Of a DNA stretch of 64,000 nt, positions 33,479 through 43,497 are shown one piece after another (position 1 is the first letter of the stretch; every line of letters starts with the position of its first letter). The notes beneath the pieces were generated by a model. It was not told where the DNA came from, ran no database searches, and saw only the letters and a program-made list of their open reading frames with translations. The translations under genes were made by a program, and so were the position numbers. Source of the DNA: Galeopsis tetrahit (Eukaryota; Streptophyta; Magnoliopsida; Lamiales; Lamiaceae); NCBI GenBank assembly GCA_963675135.1, contig OY776131.1, positions 33,751,381 to 33,815,380 of the forward strand. The letters run 5' to 3'.

Positions 33479-34975
33479 TCAAGTAAACCCCCCCCCCCCC
33501 CAAAACTTGGCTTCTTGTTGTATCTCCATGAATTTCTCCTCCTTTTTGATTGGAAGTTCCTTCAAAACATCAAGAGAAGACATATATTCAAACAATTTCA
33601 TATCATTAAGCTCATCAAAATTGAAATCAAAAGGAATGGAAGAGAGTGAGTCAAGAGATTCTCTTATGCAAAAATCAAGTGGATCCTTTGAGTTGCTCTT
33701 TTCCATGTGCATATTTACACAAGCTTGCACGTGGTTGATCATGTTGCACTCAAAGACCTCATCGTCATCATCTCTAAACTTGATGGCCTTGTAGATGTTG
33801 AACAACACTTTCTCATTGTTCACTTGAAGCTCCAACTCCCCTTTCCTCACATTAATGATAGCTCCACCGGTTGCCAAAAATGGCCTTCCCAAGATGAGTG
33901 GAATATACTTATCCTCCTCCATATCCAATACTACAAAATCCACTGGGAATATGAACTTATCGATCTTAACCAACACATCCTCTACTATACCCAATGGGTA
34001 TGTCATGGATCGATCCGCCAATTGAAGGCTCATTATGGTTGGTGTGAGCTTCCCCAAACCAAGTGACTTAAATATGGACAACGGCATAAGATTAATGTTA
34101 GCTCCCAAATCACACAAAGCTTTAAATGTACCTCCATCTCCAATAACACATGGCAAGGTGAAGGATCCGGGATCTATAAGCTTTTGAGGTAGCTTTGCTT
34201 GAATGATTGAGCTACATTCTTCGGTCAAATGCACCGTTTCATACTCCACCACCTTCCTCTTGTTGGACATAATTTCTTTCAAGAACTTGGAGTAATGGGG
34301 CAATTGTTCTAGAGCTTCGGCAAATGGGATGTTGATGTGGATCTTCTTGAACATCTCCACAAACTTGGCAAACTTGTTGTCCAAGCCTTTCTTCTTCAAC
34401 CTTTGAGGATATGGGAGGGGTACCACATTCTTGCCTTTGTCTTGAGGAGGGATTGCTTCCTCACTCTTCTTCTCCTCTACTTTCTCTTCTTCCCTCACTA
34501 TCTCCTCTTGCCTTTCTTTCTCTTGTCCATCTTCTTTGTCGACATCCTCGGGTGCCATTACCATTTCCTCCTCTTGTGGCATCTTTGGCCCATCGTAGCT
34601 CGTCCCACTTCTTAGCTTAATAGCTTTGCAATGCTCCTTGGGGTTGAGCTCCGTGTTTGAAGGAAATTGCCCCGGAGTGTGTTGACTACCGATGACATTA
34701 GAAAGTTGACTCACTTGCTTCTCTATGGCTTTCACATTACTTGCCACGTTTTTTATCATTTCCCCTTGTTCATCAAGTCTTTGCCGAGTTATGTTTTCAT
34801 TCTCCCTAGTCTCTCTCATGAAGTTCTTTGTTTCCCCCATAAAAGCACCAAACATGTCCTCCAATGACAACTTTGATGAAGACTCCACAATAGCTCCATC
34901 TCTAACATTAAAATTTGGAGGTGGGATGATGGCATTCCTTGTGTTGGCATAGGAAAAGTTCTCATGTTGCCTCAA
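33479..34975 (-). CDS. Athila gag-protease linker and protease (copy B'), frameshifted
   Basis: This 498-residue ORF joins the linker region (separate in copy B because of a nonsense codon) to protease with its DLGA motif and ILGRPFL. Near its end it runs into a glycine-rich artefact (AKFWGGGGFT) created by the expanded C-run at 33487-33502, then stops. It preserves the older state at the position where the other copy has a stop. Confidence 0.8.
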   Translation of the reverse strand: MRQHENFSYANTRNAIIPPPNFNVRDGAIVESSSKLSLEDMFGAFMGETKNFMRETRENENITRQRLDEQGEMIKNVASNVKAIEKQVSQLSNVIGSQHTPGQFPSNTELNPKEHCKAIKLRSGTSYDGPKMPQEEEMVMAPEDVDKEDGQEKERQEEIVREEEKVEEKKSEEAIPPQDKGKNVVPLPYPQRLKKKGLDNKFAKFVEMFKKIHINIPFAEALEQLPHYSKFLKEIMSNKRKVVEYETVHLTEECSSIIQAKLPQKLIDPGSFTLPCVIGDGGTFKALCDLGANINLMPLSIFKSLGLGKLTPTIMSLQLADRSMTYPLGIVEDVLVKIDKFIFPVDFVVLDMEEDKYIPLILGRPFLATGGAIINVRKGELELQVNNEKVLFNIYKAIKFRDDDDEVFECNMINHVQACVNMHMEKSNSKDPLDFCIRESLDSLSSIPFDFNFDELNDMKLFEYMSSLDVLKELPIKKEEKFMEIQQEAKFWGGGGFT

Positions 34976-35020
34976 TCCGGGATGGTAATGATTTGGGTTA
35001 GGGGGATTTTGCCTCTCGTT

Positions 35021-36142
35021 CTAACCTCTTTCTCGAAAGTTACGGTCCCTTTGATTGTTCATATAATGGGCCTCTTCATATTGATCATCACTAGGTCCCA
35101 TTAATGACTTGGCTGCCATCATCGAAGTCAACTTGTCCACCTTGTTGGATAAAGTAGCAAAATCATCCGACTCCTTAGTGGATGCAACTTTTCGGGCTTG
35201 CCTTCTCTTGGATGGCCATTGATTTCCGTTCTTTGCCATCTCCTCTAGGAGCACATAACCCTCATCCGTCGTTTTTCCTAGCAAAGAACCTCCACCGGCC
35301 GAGGCATCCACCATCCCTCTCGTTCGATGGTCCATCCCATGGTAAAAGTAACAAATCAATTGGTCTCTTGAGAACCCATGTTGAGGACAACTCCTTATTA
35401 GATCCTTGAAGCGTTCCCAAGCTTCGGCTAAAGACTCATCATCGTCTTGCAAGAAGGAAGAAATTTCTCCTCTTATCTTGATGGTCTTGCTTCGAGGAAA
35501 GTATTTCATGAGGAAAGCGTCTACAAGATCGGCCCAATTTTCGATTGTCCTTAGATCAAGAGACATGTACCATTGCTTTGCACGATCACGGGGGGAGAAT
35601 GGGAACAATTGGAGACGGATGTAATCTTGAGGGACACGATTGATCTTAACTGTTCCACTTATCTCTAAGAATTGAGATAAATGGAGGTTAGGATCCTCCT
35701 TTGACAACCCTCCAAATTGGTTGTTTTGAACCATCATGATTAGGGCCGGCTTGAGCTCAAAGTTATGAGCATCAATGGGTTCCCGACCCGCTCCTCCATA
35801 GGGCCTTGGGATAGGGCGGAAATGGTCTCTCAAAACTCGTTGATTCCCGTTTTCCTCCCGTTGCTCTACATTTCTTTTCATCCCAATGTTTTCTTCAACT
35901 CTACGATGGAAGTTGTCCCTTAGCACCCCTTGAGGTCGGTTACCTCCATTCCCGTTAGGTTCCTCGACTCCTTCGACCCCGTGATTCTCAAGTTCCTCCT
36001 CTTCTTCAACCAGATTTTCCCTTCGGTTCATTCTTTCCAACTCTAGTCTTCTCCTTTCGGCGTTCCTTCTTCGACAATTGGCCTCAATCTCCGGATCTAA
36101 AGGTAGCACTTCTTGGTGGTTCCTCCTAGATCGTGTGATCAT
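35021..36142 (-). CDS. Athila-type gag (copy B')
   Basis: This 373-residue ORF has the same start (MITRSRRNHQE) and motifs as the gag at 13564-14685. By eye there are four residue differences, for example SPRD here versus SLRD there. It ends at the same shared stop after RERG. The 5' leader, PBS and complete 5' LTR lie immediately to the right, so this copy keeps its native upstream context. Confidence 0.8.
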   Translation of the reverse strand: MITRSRRNHQEVLPLDPEIEANCRRRNAERRRLELERMNRRENLVEEEEELENHGVEGVEEPNGNGGNRPQGVLRDNFHRRVEENIGMKRNVEQREENGNQRVLRDHFRPIPRPYGGAGREPIDAHNFELKPALIMMVQNNQFGGLSKEDPNLHLSQFLEISGTVKINRVPQDYIRLQLFPFSPRDRAKQWYMSLDLRTIENWADLVDAFLMKYFPRSKTIKIRGEISSFLQDDDESLAEAWERFKDLIRSCPQHGFSRDQLICYFYHGMDHRTRGMVDASAGGGSLLGKTTDEGYVLLEEMAKNGNQWPSKRRQARKVASTKESDDFATLSNKVDKLTSMMAAKSLMGPSDDQYEEAHYMNNQRDRNFRERG

Positions 36143-36300
36143 AAACCATGTCTATCAAAACAACAAACGAGAGTGAGAATTGTAATTAAGATCAAGATAA
36201 CAAACTCAAATATTTTTGGATTTTTTGCAAATAAGTAAAACAAGTAGATGTCTAAACTAAAACTCTCCTAGCCTACACTCTAGAGCTCATAAAAACCTCC

Positions 36301-36315
36301 CCGGCAGCGGCGCCA
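36301..36315 (-). promoter_or_regulatory. Primer-binding site, tRNA-Asp type (copy B')
   Basis: The minus strand reads TGGCGCCGCTGCCGG, six bases inside the 5' LTR edge and complementary to the 3' end of tRNA-Asp with one mismatch. Confidence 0.75.
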
Positions 36316-36321
36316 TAAACT

Positions 36322-38016
36322 TGATACACGCGTTATGCAACACTAAATAAACAACCGCAAGTATATGGCGTCTATTGTAGCGTGATAAGCACGAGGTCGA
36401 TCCCACAGGAAGGTTAAGCGTAAAAGTGGTAGTTTGCTAGTCGAATTCTAAATAGACGTGATCGAAAATTGAATATGGTAGTTTACTTTAAAATTACCTA
36501 CCAAGTGTCACAAATAAGTAATGAAGAGCAAAGACGAATTCGATCAAATAGCATACGAATCAAGATACGAAAGTAAAAATGGATGTAACTCAATTAAAAG
36601 AAAGTAGGTCCTAGAGCACATGCACTACTAATGAATCCAACTATGGTTAAATGCCTATTCAAATGGTGTTCATGCTTTGTCTATAAGATTGATCACAACA
36701 TAATGAATTAAAAGTCCTTTCGATCCAAGTAATTCAAAGGAAATACTACACAACCTAGTATCTCTACCTAAGTTGCACAATAAGACCCAATCAAGCCCCT
36801 AAGATCATCACACATCTTCCTAATCATTGATCATCTTTCAATCTCACAATAAAATTAGGTCAAATGCTTGCAATCAATTAATCAAAATAGATTTCTCAAC
36901 CTAATTCAACTAACTATGATCAACACATCACCATTGTACACATAATGACATGTTTTGCAACAAACACCAAGCATCCAAATAGAATTAAGCCACATAAACA
37001 CCAATTAAACAAATATTAATCCATAGATATCATCAAAAGTATGTACAAGGCCCTAAAACCAAAAGTGTTCTAGCCAATCAACCACATGTTTGAATTACAA
37101 TCAAAACAAAGATCAAAGAAATAAAAAATGAAAATAAGAGAAAGCTTAGACTGTGGTGAGGTGAGGAATTGAATTCCCAAGTTAGTGCTTCCTTCCTTGC
37201 ATGAATTGGTGGTGAATTGAATAAGATATGGCCCAAAACCTCCAAGTGTGTGTTAATGTGTGAAGGAATTCTTGAGAGAGGGGTAAGATGGTGTGAAATT
37301 TAAGAAGTGGGGTATTTATAGTGTTGGGGTAGGGTTTAGGTGTGATATTTGCAACTGAGTCCCTCAAAAATGGAGAAAACACGATTTTGGCACCGAGAAT
37401 GAGGTGGCCCGGCCGGGTGGGGAAGTGGCCCGGCCGGGCAGAGGAGTTAACCTCATGAAATGAAAACAGAGGGTCGACCGCCCGGCCGGGCCAAAAGTTC
37501 GTAAGTTGGGCAGATTTGAGTTGGTCGGCCGCCCGGCCGGGCGAGTGATGCCGCTCGGCCGGGCCTTATCTTCGTAAATGCTCCAGCAAAAATGGCCCTC
37601 GATCGCCCGGCCGAGCCAAAACTTCGTATTTGCTCGAATTTAATTGCTCGGCCGCCCGGCCGGGCGGGTGATGCTACTCGGCCGGGCCAAACCTTCGGCT
37701 TTGGCTCCGTCTCTTGTTTTCGTCTTCCAACTTCGTCCCTCCATTTCTTAAGCTTCCGACCTCCGATCGACTCGATTCTTTTGCCTATTCCACTCCATTT
37801 TTCGAGCCGGATCCAATGGTGCGCTCCTCTTTTCAGTTCGATCACTTGTGGTATATGTTTTGCTCTAAATTCCATCGTTTTACCTACAAAATCGACAAAA
37901 CACAACCTTTCTCTCATTTTGGCTCAAACAATCACATCTAATGCACAAATCAATGAAATCCACATCAAAATATGCTTCACATGTGCTTATAAAATGTGTA
38001 AATTCCACCCGAATCA
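36322..38016 (-). mobile_element. 5' LTR of the Athila-type element
   Basis: This complete 1695-bp LTR has the same termini as 5594-7312. It is followed by CCTCG (38017-38021), matching the bases left of the other outer LTR. Its GC palindrome array (37400-37690) has a different unit arrangement from the left LTR. ORFs reading through it into the flanking MULE are chance. Confidence 0.85.
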
Positions 38017-38694
38017 CCTCGCCGCCTCATCGACCATTCGCGACATCGCATCGCCCGTTTGTACCTCGCCGCCTCGCCGACCGTACGCGGCATCGCATCG
38101 CCCATTCGTACCTCGCCGCCTCGCTGACCGTTCGCTCCAAGCTGGTCCTGGACGCATCGCATTTCGCCGCCGCCGTTCGTACCTTGTCGCCGCTCCTCTG
38201 CGTTTGGCCACGCCGCCCTCCGTTATCGATCTTCAAAGAAAAGGTATCACCCCTTTCAAATTTATCTCCTCCGCCTTCACCCGCCCCCTCCCTAAATCTG
38301 TCAATTTATCTTCACAATTACCCTAAATCAAATCAAGTGGTGTGTGCGTGAATGTGGATGATGTATTTTGTTTGGGATTACACAAAATCTGTCAATTTAT
38401 CTTCACAATTACACTAAATCCGCCTTCACCCGCCCCCCTTTCAAATCAAGATCTTGAAGTTATTTCCGGCGTGAATGTGGCTACGAGAAATGGTGGTGAC
38501 GATGGAGGCGATTCTGTAATGAAATGGGAGGTGGCCGGTGTACTAATCACGGTTTTAGCTAAGGGGTAGAACTGACTTTCAAAATATTCTCGGTGGGTGT
38601 CCTCAATAAAGTGGTGTGTGCGTATAACCATGTGACACGCACGTGACTCATTTCATCAACATTTAACGTGCGTGGGGCTAAATGTGTTAGAATT
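38017..38694. other. GC-rich interior of the MULE, right half
   Basis: About three copies of a 47-bp unit starting CCTCGCCGCCTC lie at 38017-38140, then CCGCCGCCGTTCGTACC-like sequence, then a possible splice donor near 38240 (AAAGAAAAG before GTATCACC). A phrase ATCTGTCAATTTATCTTCAC repeats near 38298 and 38388. This looks like a captured gene 5' region. No protein is recognisable. Confidence 0.5.
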
Positions 38695-38862
38695 TCCGAT
38701 TTTGGGACCCAATGTGTCAAATTTTTCACTTTCGGGACCAAAATTAAAAGTGTTGGGACCAATATCATGAGTGACAGTGGATGGTGGGACCAAAAACGCA
38801 TTTTACTCTAGAATTAGCGACAATTTTTTTTGCGGCTAAATTGCAGTTTTCTTGTAGTGATT

Positions 38863-39907
38863 AACTTTGTCAATCGAATCGCATGCACACATTAACTTTG
38901 TCAATTGAATCGCAACACACATTAACTTTGTCAATGGAATAACATGCACACGTTAAATTCATTTATCAATCACTCAAATAGTTTATTTAAAGCATTTAAT
39001 AAAGAATAACAAATGCATCTCTACCAACCACTGTAGAAGAGTATAAAACACTATAAACCCCACCTCAAAATGTATGTCGTGGATGAATGAATACAATAGT
39101 GTTATAGCCTACTCCTCACGATAACTGTCGCCTAACAATAAATTAAATATATTTAGAAATTCATTTGTACAACTTAACTAATGTTACGAAAATATTTAAA
39201 TAAACAAGAAACACTCGAAATCTTATTATTATCAGATTAACAATATTGGCTAAGACCTCCAAGTATTAATAACCAAAATTCCTAACTAATAAATCCAAAT
39301 CTCACATACTGGCCACATAAGTATTTATCTAAAAGGATCAAGCTTTAAGTCAAGTAAATAGATATAATAATCTGCTCTTATATTAACCAATCTATTTAAA
39401 TAACAATCCACTAACTAATTAATCATTGACCATGACGTAACTATAGAATATAAAATTTAATTAACAATATGAAAAGGGAAGAGAACGTTACTGGTTGTCA
39501 AGAAGATAGGGTCACTTGCACCGATCCTTTCTTGTGCTCCAAAGAGAACGTAAATTTAAGGTGAGAATGTATTTATTTATTTTCTGTATTTTAATAGAAA
39601 AGAGACTGGGTATAATAAGTTGGAGAAAAAAAAGATTTAGTTACTAAAATTATGGGATAAATTTGCAGATTTCTGGCCCCCAACATTAATATTCTTTCAA
39701 ATTAAATTTCATATAAACCAATAAAATAATCAATAAAGTGCAATGTCATATATAATATATTTACTTAATATATGTTATTATTAAATCTTTCAAATAAATG
39801 TATATAAATAATAATTCAATTAATACATATACTCACCATAATATCTTTTAAATGATTATTTTATGTATATGTTATAACAAATGGTGATTAAAATCTCAGG
39901 TGTTACA
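38863..39907 (+). mobile_element. 3' LTR of Tekay-like retrotransposon, right part
   Basis: The minisatellite of the left part resumes immediately (ACTTTGTCAAT units to about 38950). The LTR ends in CAGGTGTTACA at 39907, mirroring its TGTAACA start at 584. No protein-coding stretch is seen. Confidence 0.7.
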
Positions 39908-40540
39908 TAACTTGTTTAAATTTGATTATATTTGTTAGTTTAAACTTCTTATGTGTTGCTTGATTGTTTTACTTTACATCCATGATTTTAGTTTTCGATT
40001 ATAGTAATGTTATGCCACCCATTTCTATGCATGAACATGGTAAGTCACAAAACCGAAAACCTGGAATTTAAGAACATAGCTACTGCCCTGTAGTTCGACT
40101 TTTATTACAGGGAATTTTTGCTAAAACTAAAAATTTAAAAATGAACTATGTTGAGTTATGACCTTACTGTATAAACCGTGTACACATTGAGCCAACGGTT
40201 TAAGAGATATGAATTTTTAAAGAATATGTGTCAAAACTACTAAAGCAGTGACTTTGGAGGCTTATATCTTTTAAACGAAAAATGATTTTGACACGAAAAC
40301 AACGTGAGTATGATATAAATATGGTAGAGAGTGTGAATGTAAAATATTACAAAAATTGGTTGGATAGAACGAGAGATATTCACGTTTGAAAATCAAGCAG
40401 TAAACTGGGAAAAACAGGAAAAAACAGAGCACCATTTCAGGTTCAGTACTTCGGAATCATTTTTACTCGACTTCGAGATGCGTTTTTCACAAACCATTTT
40501 CTTACCTATAAACTTGATATAGTATAGTGTATTTACCCCA
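39908..40540. other. Intergenic DNA, nothing recognised
   Basis: AT-rich sequence. Around 40080-40440 the composition and phrasing resemble decayed retroelement leader sequence, but no end, repeat or ORF supports a call. Confidence 0.4.
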
Positions 40541-40545
40541 AGATT

Positions 40546-42392
40546 TGATTCGGGTGGAATTTACACATTTTAGAGGCACATGTGAAGCATATTTTGATGT
40601 GGATTTCATTGATTTATGCATTGAATATGATTGTTTAAGCCAAAATGAGAGAAAGGTTGTGTTTTGTCGATTTTGTAGGAAATACGATGGAATTTGGAGC
40701 AAAACACCAACCATAATTTACTGGATCAGGAAGAGGAGTGCACCGTTGGATTCGTCTCGAAAAACGGAGTGGATTAGCCAAAAGAATCGAGTCAATCCGA
40801 CAACCGAGGCGAAAGATATGCACGAAACGAGAAAAGGGTTGAAGTCGATCGAGCGAGCACGCCCGAGACGAGTGCTCGAGCAAGTGCACCTCCAGACCGA
40901 GGGGTTTGGGCCAAGAGAGGGCACGGCCGAGCACCCCTCTCGGCCGAGCTGCTGCAAATCCACATTTGAAGGCCACGGTCGAGCACCTTGCTCGAGTAAT
41001 TGCATCTAGAGACTGGGACATTTGGGACACACTAGGGCACGGCCGAGCACTCTTCTCGGTCGAGCTCGAGTCAAGACAAGATCAAGGGCCACGGTCGAGC
41101 ACCCTGCTCGAGCAAGTCACCTTCGAAACTGAGGATTTTTGCCCCATCGCCCATGCCTCACACGCCTCGGCCGAGCACGCCCTTGCCCTGCATCCACATG
41201 CCACGGCCGAGCATCTGTCTCGGCCGAGCACCCCCGATCCCCTGTCCGCCGAGCACGGCCGAGCACCTGTCCAATCTCATGTCCGTTTTGCACGGCCGTG
41301 CTACCCCCATTTTCGATGCCTTTTACCTATTTTGGCCATTTTTTAGGGACCAACTTGCAAATTGTCCATCCAAACCCTACCCGAACACCATATAAACCCT
41401 CTTTCTTGAAATCCAAGACATTCTCCCCCAATTCCTCAAATTTCACACATAGTAGCACATACTTGAAGGTGTTTTGGTCATATTTTCCTCAATTCTTCAT
41501 CAAATCAAGCAAGGGAGGATGCAATAGCTTGGAAATTTCATTCTCTACCACATTCTATACTAAGCTTTCTCTTTCTCTTTCTCTTTCTTTTTATTTAGTT
41601 ATTTCATTTGGATTTTGTAATTTGATTATGCTAGTTATTGGCTAAACATTTGTGGTTCTAAGGCTTTGTAAATATTTGGATTGAAGTTTATGAACTAATT
41701 TCTTGCTTTAATTGGTGTTTGTCTCTTATTTGTATGCTTAATTCTTCTTTGGAAGCATGTTGTTATTGGCCATGATGATTTGCTTAATTCATTGTTAATT
41801 GGGGTAATATCGAGAGATTTATTCCATTAATCGTATGCAAGCATGCAACCCGGTATTATTATGGTCTCGAGAGAGGATTAATTATCGGAGAGGGAATTGA
41901 ATGATCTTTGGGGCTATTTTGGGTGGTGTGATATCTGTAATGTAGAAATACGAACTTATGTTGCATGCTCATTTGGATTAATTGTATCGAGAGATTGATT
42001 AATTCTTCTTTTGTGATCAACCATATATGAAGACAACCTTAATGGCCATTTGAACGAGTACAATTCATAAACGGATATCTAAATGTTGCAAATGCCTTGG
42101 AACCCACCCTCTCATATTTGAGTTTTCATTCGTTTTACTTTCGTTTTCTTGGTTTGCATGTTAGTTGATCGATTCTACATTACTCTTTATTACTTATTTG
42201 TGACAATTTGGTAGGTAATCTTAGGGTAATTCACCACATTCACTTTAATCGATCGCGTCTAAATAGAATTCCATTAACAAAATACACTTTTACGCTATAC
42301 CTTCTCGTGGGATCGACCTCGTACTTACTGCGCTACGATAGACACCGTATACTTGCGGTCGTTTATTCTAGTGTTGTAGAATACGTGAATCA
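40546..42392 (+). mobile_element. Solo LTR of an Athila-type element
   Basis: It starts TGATTCGGGTGGAATTTAC and ends GAATACGTGAATCA. Both ends match the reverse complement of the Athila LTRs at 5594-7312 and 36322-38016. AGATT flanks it on both sides (40541-40545 and 42393-42397), and there is no internal element sequence, so it is a solo LTR left by LTR-LTR recombination. Its orientation is opposite to the other Athila element. At 1847 bp it is longer and clearly diverged, especially in the middle. Confidence 0.9.
40840..41290. repeat. GC-rich GAGCAC/CTCGGCCGAGC array in the solo LTR
   Basis: Repeated near-palindromes such as CTCGGCCGAGC and CACGGCCGAGCAC are spaced 30-80 bp apart. They occupy the position of the CGGCCGGGC array in the related LTRs but differ in sequence. 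ORFs here are repeat-driven. Confidence 0.75.
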
Positions 42393-42397
42393 AGATT

Positions 42398-43497
42398 TCA
42401 TGTTAATTGAATTAATCGTTTGACGAGAAATGATTGACGGACATATGCAAAAATTCACAATTTTAAAAGATGCCTAATTTTGCAAAATTACAAAATATTA
42501 TCTTATGAGCCACAATTAAATTCTGGAAAAATATCTATGTTGATAGAAATATATTGAAAGACTATGGAAACAAATTTTGTTGGAATCAAACAACTCTAGA
42601 TATTTCATTTTAAATTTCCGAGTAAAAAGAATCAAAACTGAAACAGGCGTAATCGTACCCAAATCCATAAAAATATTCGGCATGTGTTAAATCTTTTTAA
42701 AACAGATTATTGAAATGTTTCTTAAGATCTAAATCTTTTTAAAGAAGAAACAGTGAAATGCGTAAATGACTTGGAGAAAGAGTCATATATTCGAAAATCA
42801 AGAAGGAAAAATTGAACGATCAGGATCGTTCAGAAAAAGATTTGGATGGGCCAAATGGACGGCCCAGATTAAAGCCCTATTTACTCTCTGAAAAGTTTCA
42901 GAGGATCGAGGCAATGTAAAGGCTGAAGAGAGAGAGGAGCCTTAATGATGATAGCGTGTACCAAGACACCCGATTTAATTGATTGGGCGGTTACAGAGAA
43001 TCACGCGGAATTCGAAGAGACCCTTAAGTGGGATGCGGTTCGAGACTTAGGCGGAATTAAATCCAGATTCAAGTCCGACTAACCTCTAGTACCTCGAGGT
43101 ACAGGAGATTTCGAAACGATAAAATCAGAATTTGACACTCACACAGAGTATGTTCCAGAATGTGACGCCTATGAAAGGGTTTGATACGATATTCGAGAAT
43201 TACTCAATACAGGCTCGAGCCTAAGTATTCTCGAGGACCTCGAGGTCCTAAAACGCAGAAATGTCGAATAACGCCCTTAATAAGGGTTTGATATGACGCT
43301 CTCGATAAGGGTCTGATTTTAAATGTTACACTCACAGAATATGTGTCTTGATATTTGAAGCATGATTTACTTAGATTTGAATTTTAAACCATGCCTAGAG
43401 CCCCGAGGCCCTGCAGGTACTGGAGATATAGGAATCAATTAGACGCATGACCTACTCTCATAAGTGTGACCCACTTTACGAGAGTAGGGGGAGTGGT
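42398..43497. other. Unclassified retroelement-like internal sequence
   Basis: No ORF of note. Short palindromic phrases such as ACCTCGAGGTAC near 43090 and GAGGACCTCGAGGTCC near 43235 recur here and in the adjoining LTR-like sequence. This suggests one element, possibly non-autonomous, with its 5' end lost or replaced by the solo LTR insertion. Confidence 0.4.

Larger units (their letters stand above)
30301..36613 (-). repeat. Internal Athila segment, copy B' (duplicate of 8851-15156)
   Basis: This is the direct repeat of the left copy, about 99% identical. It begins exactly at the CACTA-C terminus and continues without a break into the full right LTR. A poly-C run near 33487-33502 is longer than in copy B and shifts the protease-RT frame, a private lesion. 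Confidence 0.85.
5594..38016 (-). mobile_element. Athila-type Ty3/gypsy retrotransposon with internal duplication and insert
   Basis: Outer LTRs lie at 5594-7312 and 36322-38016, flanked by CCTCG at 5589-5593 and 38017-38021. The element reads on the minus strand: 5' LTR (right), a PBS matching tRNA-Asp, gag, protease, reverse transcriptase, RNase H, integrase, a non-coding 3' region, a polypurine tract and the 3' LTR (left). The Athila call rests on the gag motif FELKPALI, the protease motif DLGA, the tRNA-Asp-type PBS and the long 3' gap after integrase where other Athila elements have an env-like ORF; none is visible here. Between the LTRs, 8851-15156 is repeated at 30301-36613 with 15.1 kb of other transposons between. 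The right flank is a local repeat containing CCTCG, so the 5-bp TSD alone is weaker evidence than the enclosing MULE and CACTA duplications. Confidence 0.8.
5236..38808. mobile_element. Mutator-like element (MULE), interrupted
   Basis: Terminal inverted repeats of about 110 bp lie at 5236-5350 (GAGTAAAATGCATTTTTGG) and 38695-38808 (complement GAGTAAAATGCGTTTTTGG). Both arms carry repeated TTTTGGTCCC words. The arms are flanked by an exact 9-bp direct duplication, TAGAATTAG, at 5227-5235 and 38809-38817, the classic Mutator signature. The duplicated bases belong to CACTA-A, so the MULE inserted into that element. Without the Athila insertion it is about 1.1 kb and carries no transposase. Its interior is GC-rich and looks captured. 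Confidence 0.85.
2813..38859. mobile_element. Non-autonomous CACTA element (outer, family A), interrupted
   Basis: The left end is CACTACAAGAAACAG and the right end, reverse-complemented, is CACTACAAGAAAACTG: a 12-bp CACTA terminal inverted repeat. Three-base duplications ATT flank it at 2810-2812 and 38860-38862, as expected for the superfamily. Sub-terminal arrays of the motif TTTAGCGAC(G/A)AAA and its complement fill 2830-3900 and 4830-5235, with the last piece at 38818-38859. With the nested Mutator-like element removed, the net length is about 2.46 kb, with no transposase ORF. It is therefore a deletion derivative that would depend on a transposase made elsewhere. Confidence 0.85.

Noticed and set aside
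30301..38016. A second, independent Athila insertion
   Set aside because: It has no left LTR or left target duplicate of its own. Its right target duplicate (CCTCG) pairs with the left edge of the first copy at 5589, and both lie within the same MULE and CACTA termini.
37592..38326. 244-residue plus-strand ORF as a gene
   Set aside because: It crosses the LTR-MULE boundary and translates repeats on the wrong strand; no domain is visible.
40635..41645. ORFs in the solo LTR as coding genes
   Set aside because: They follow the GAGCAC/CGGCCGAGC repeats in several frames on both strands and sit between solo-LTR ends with a clean TSD.
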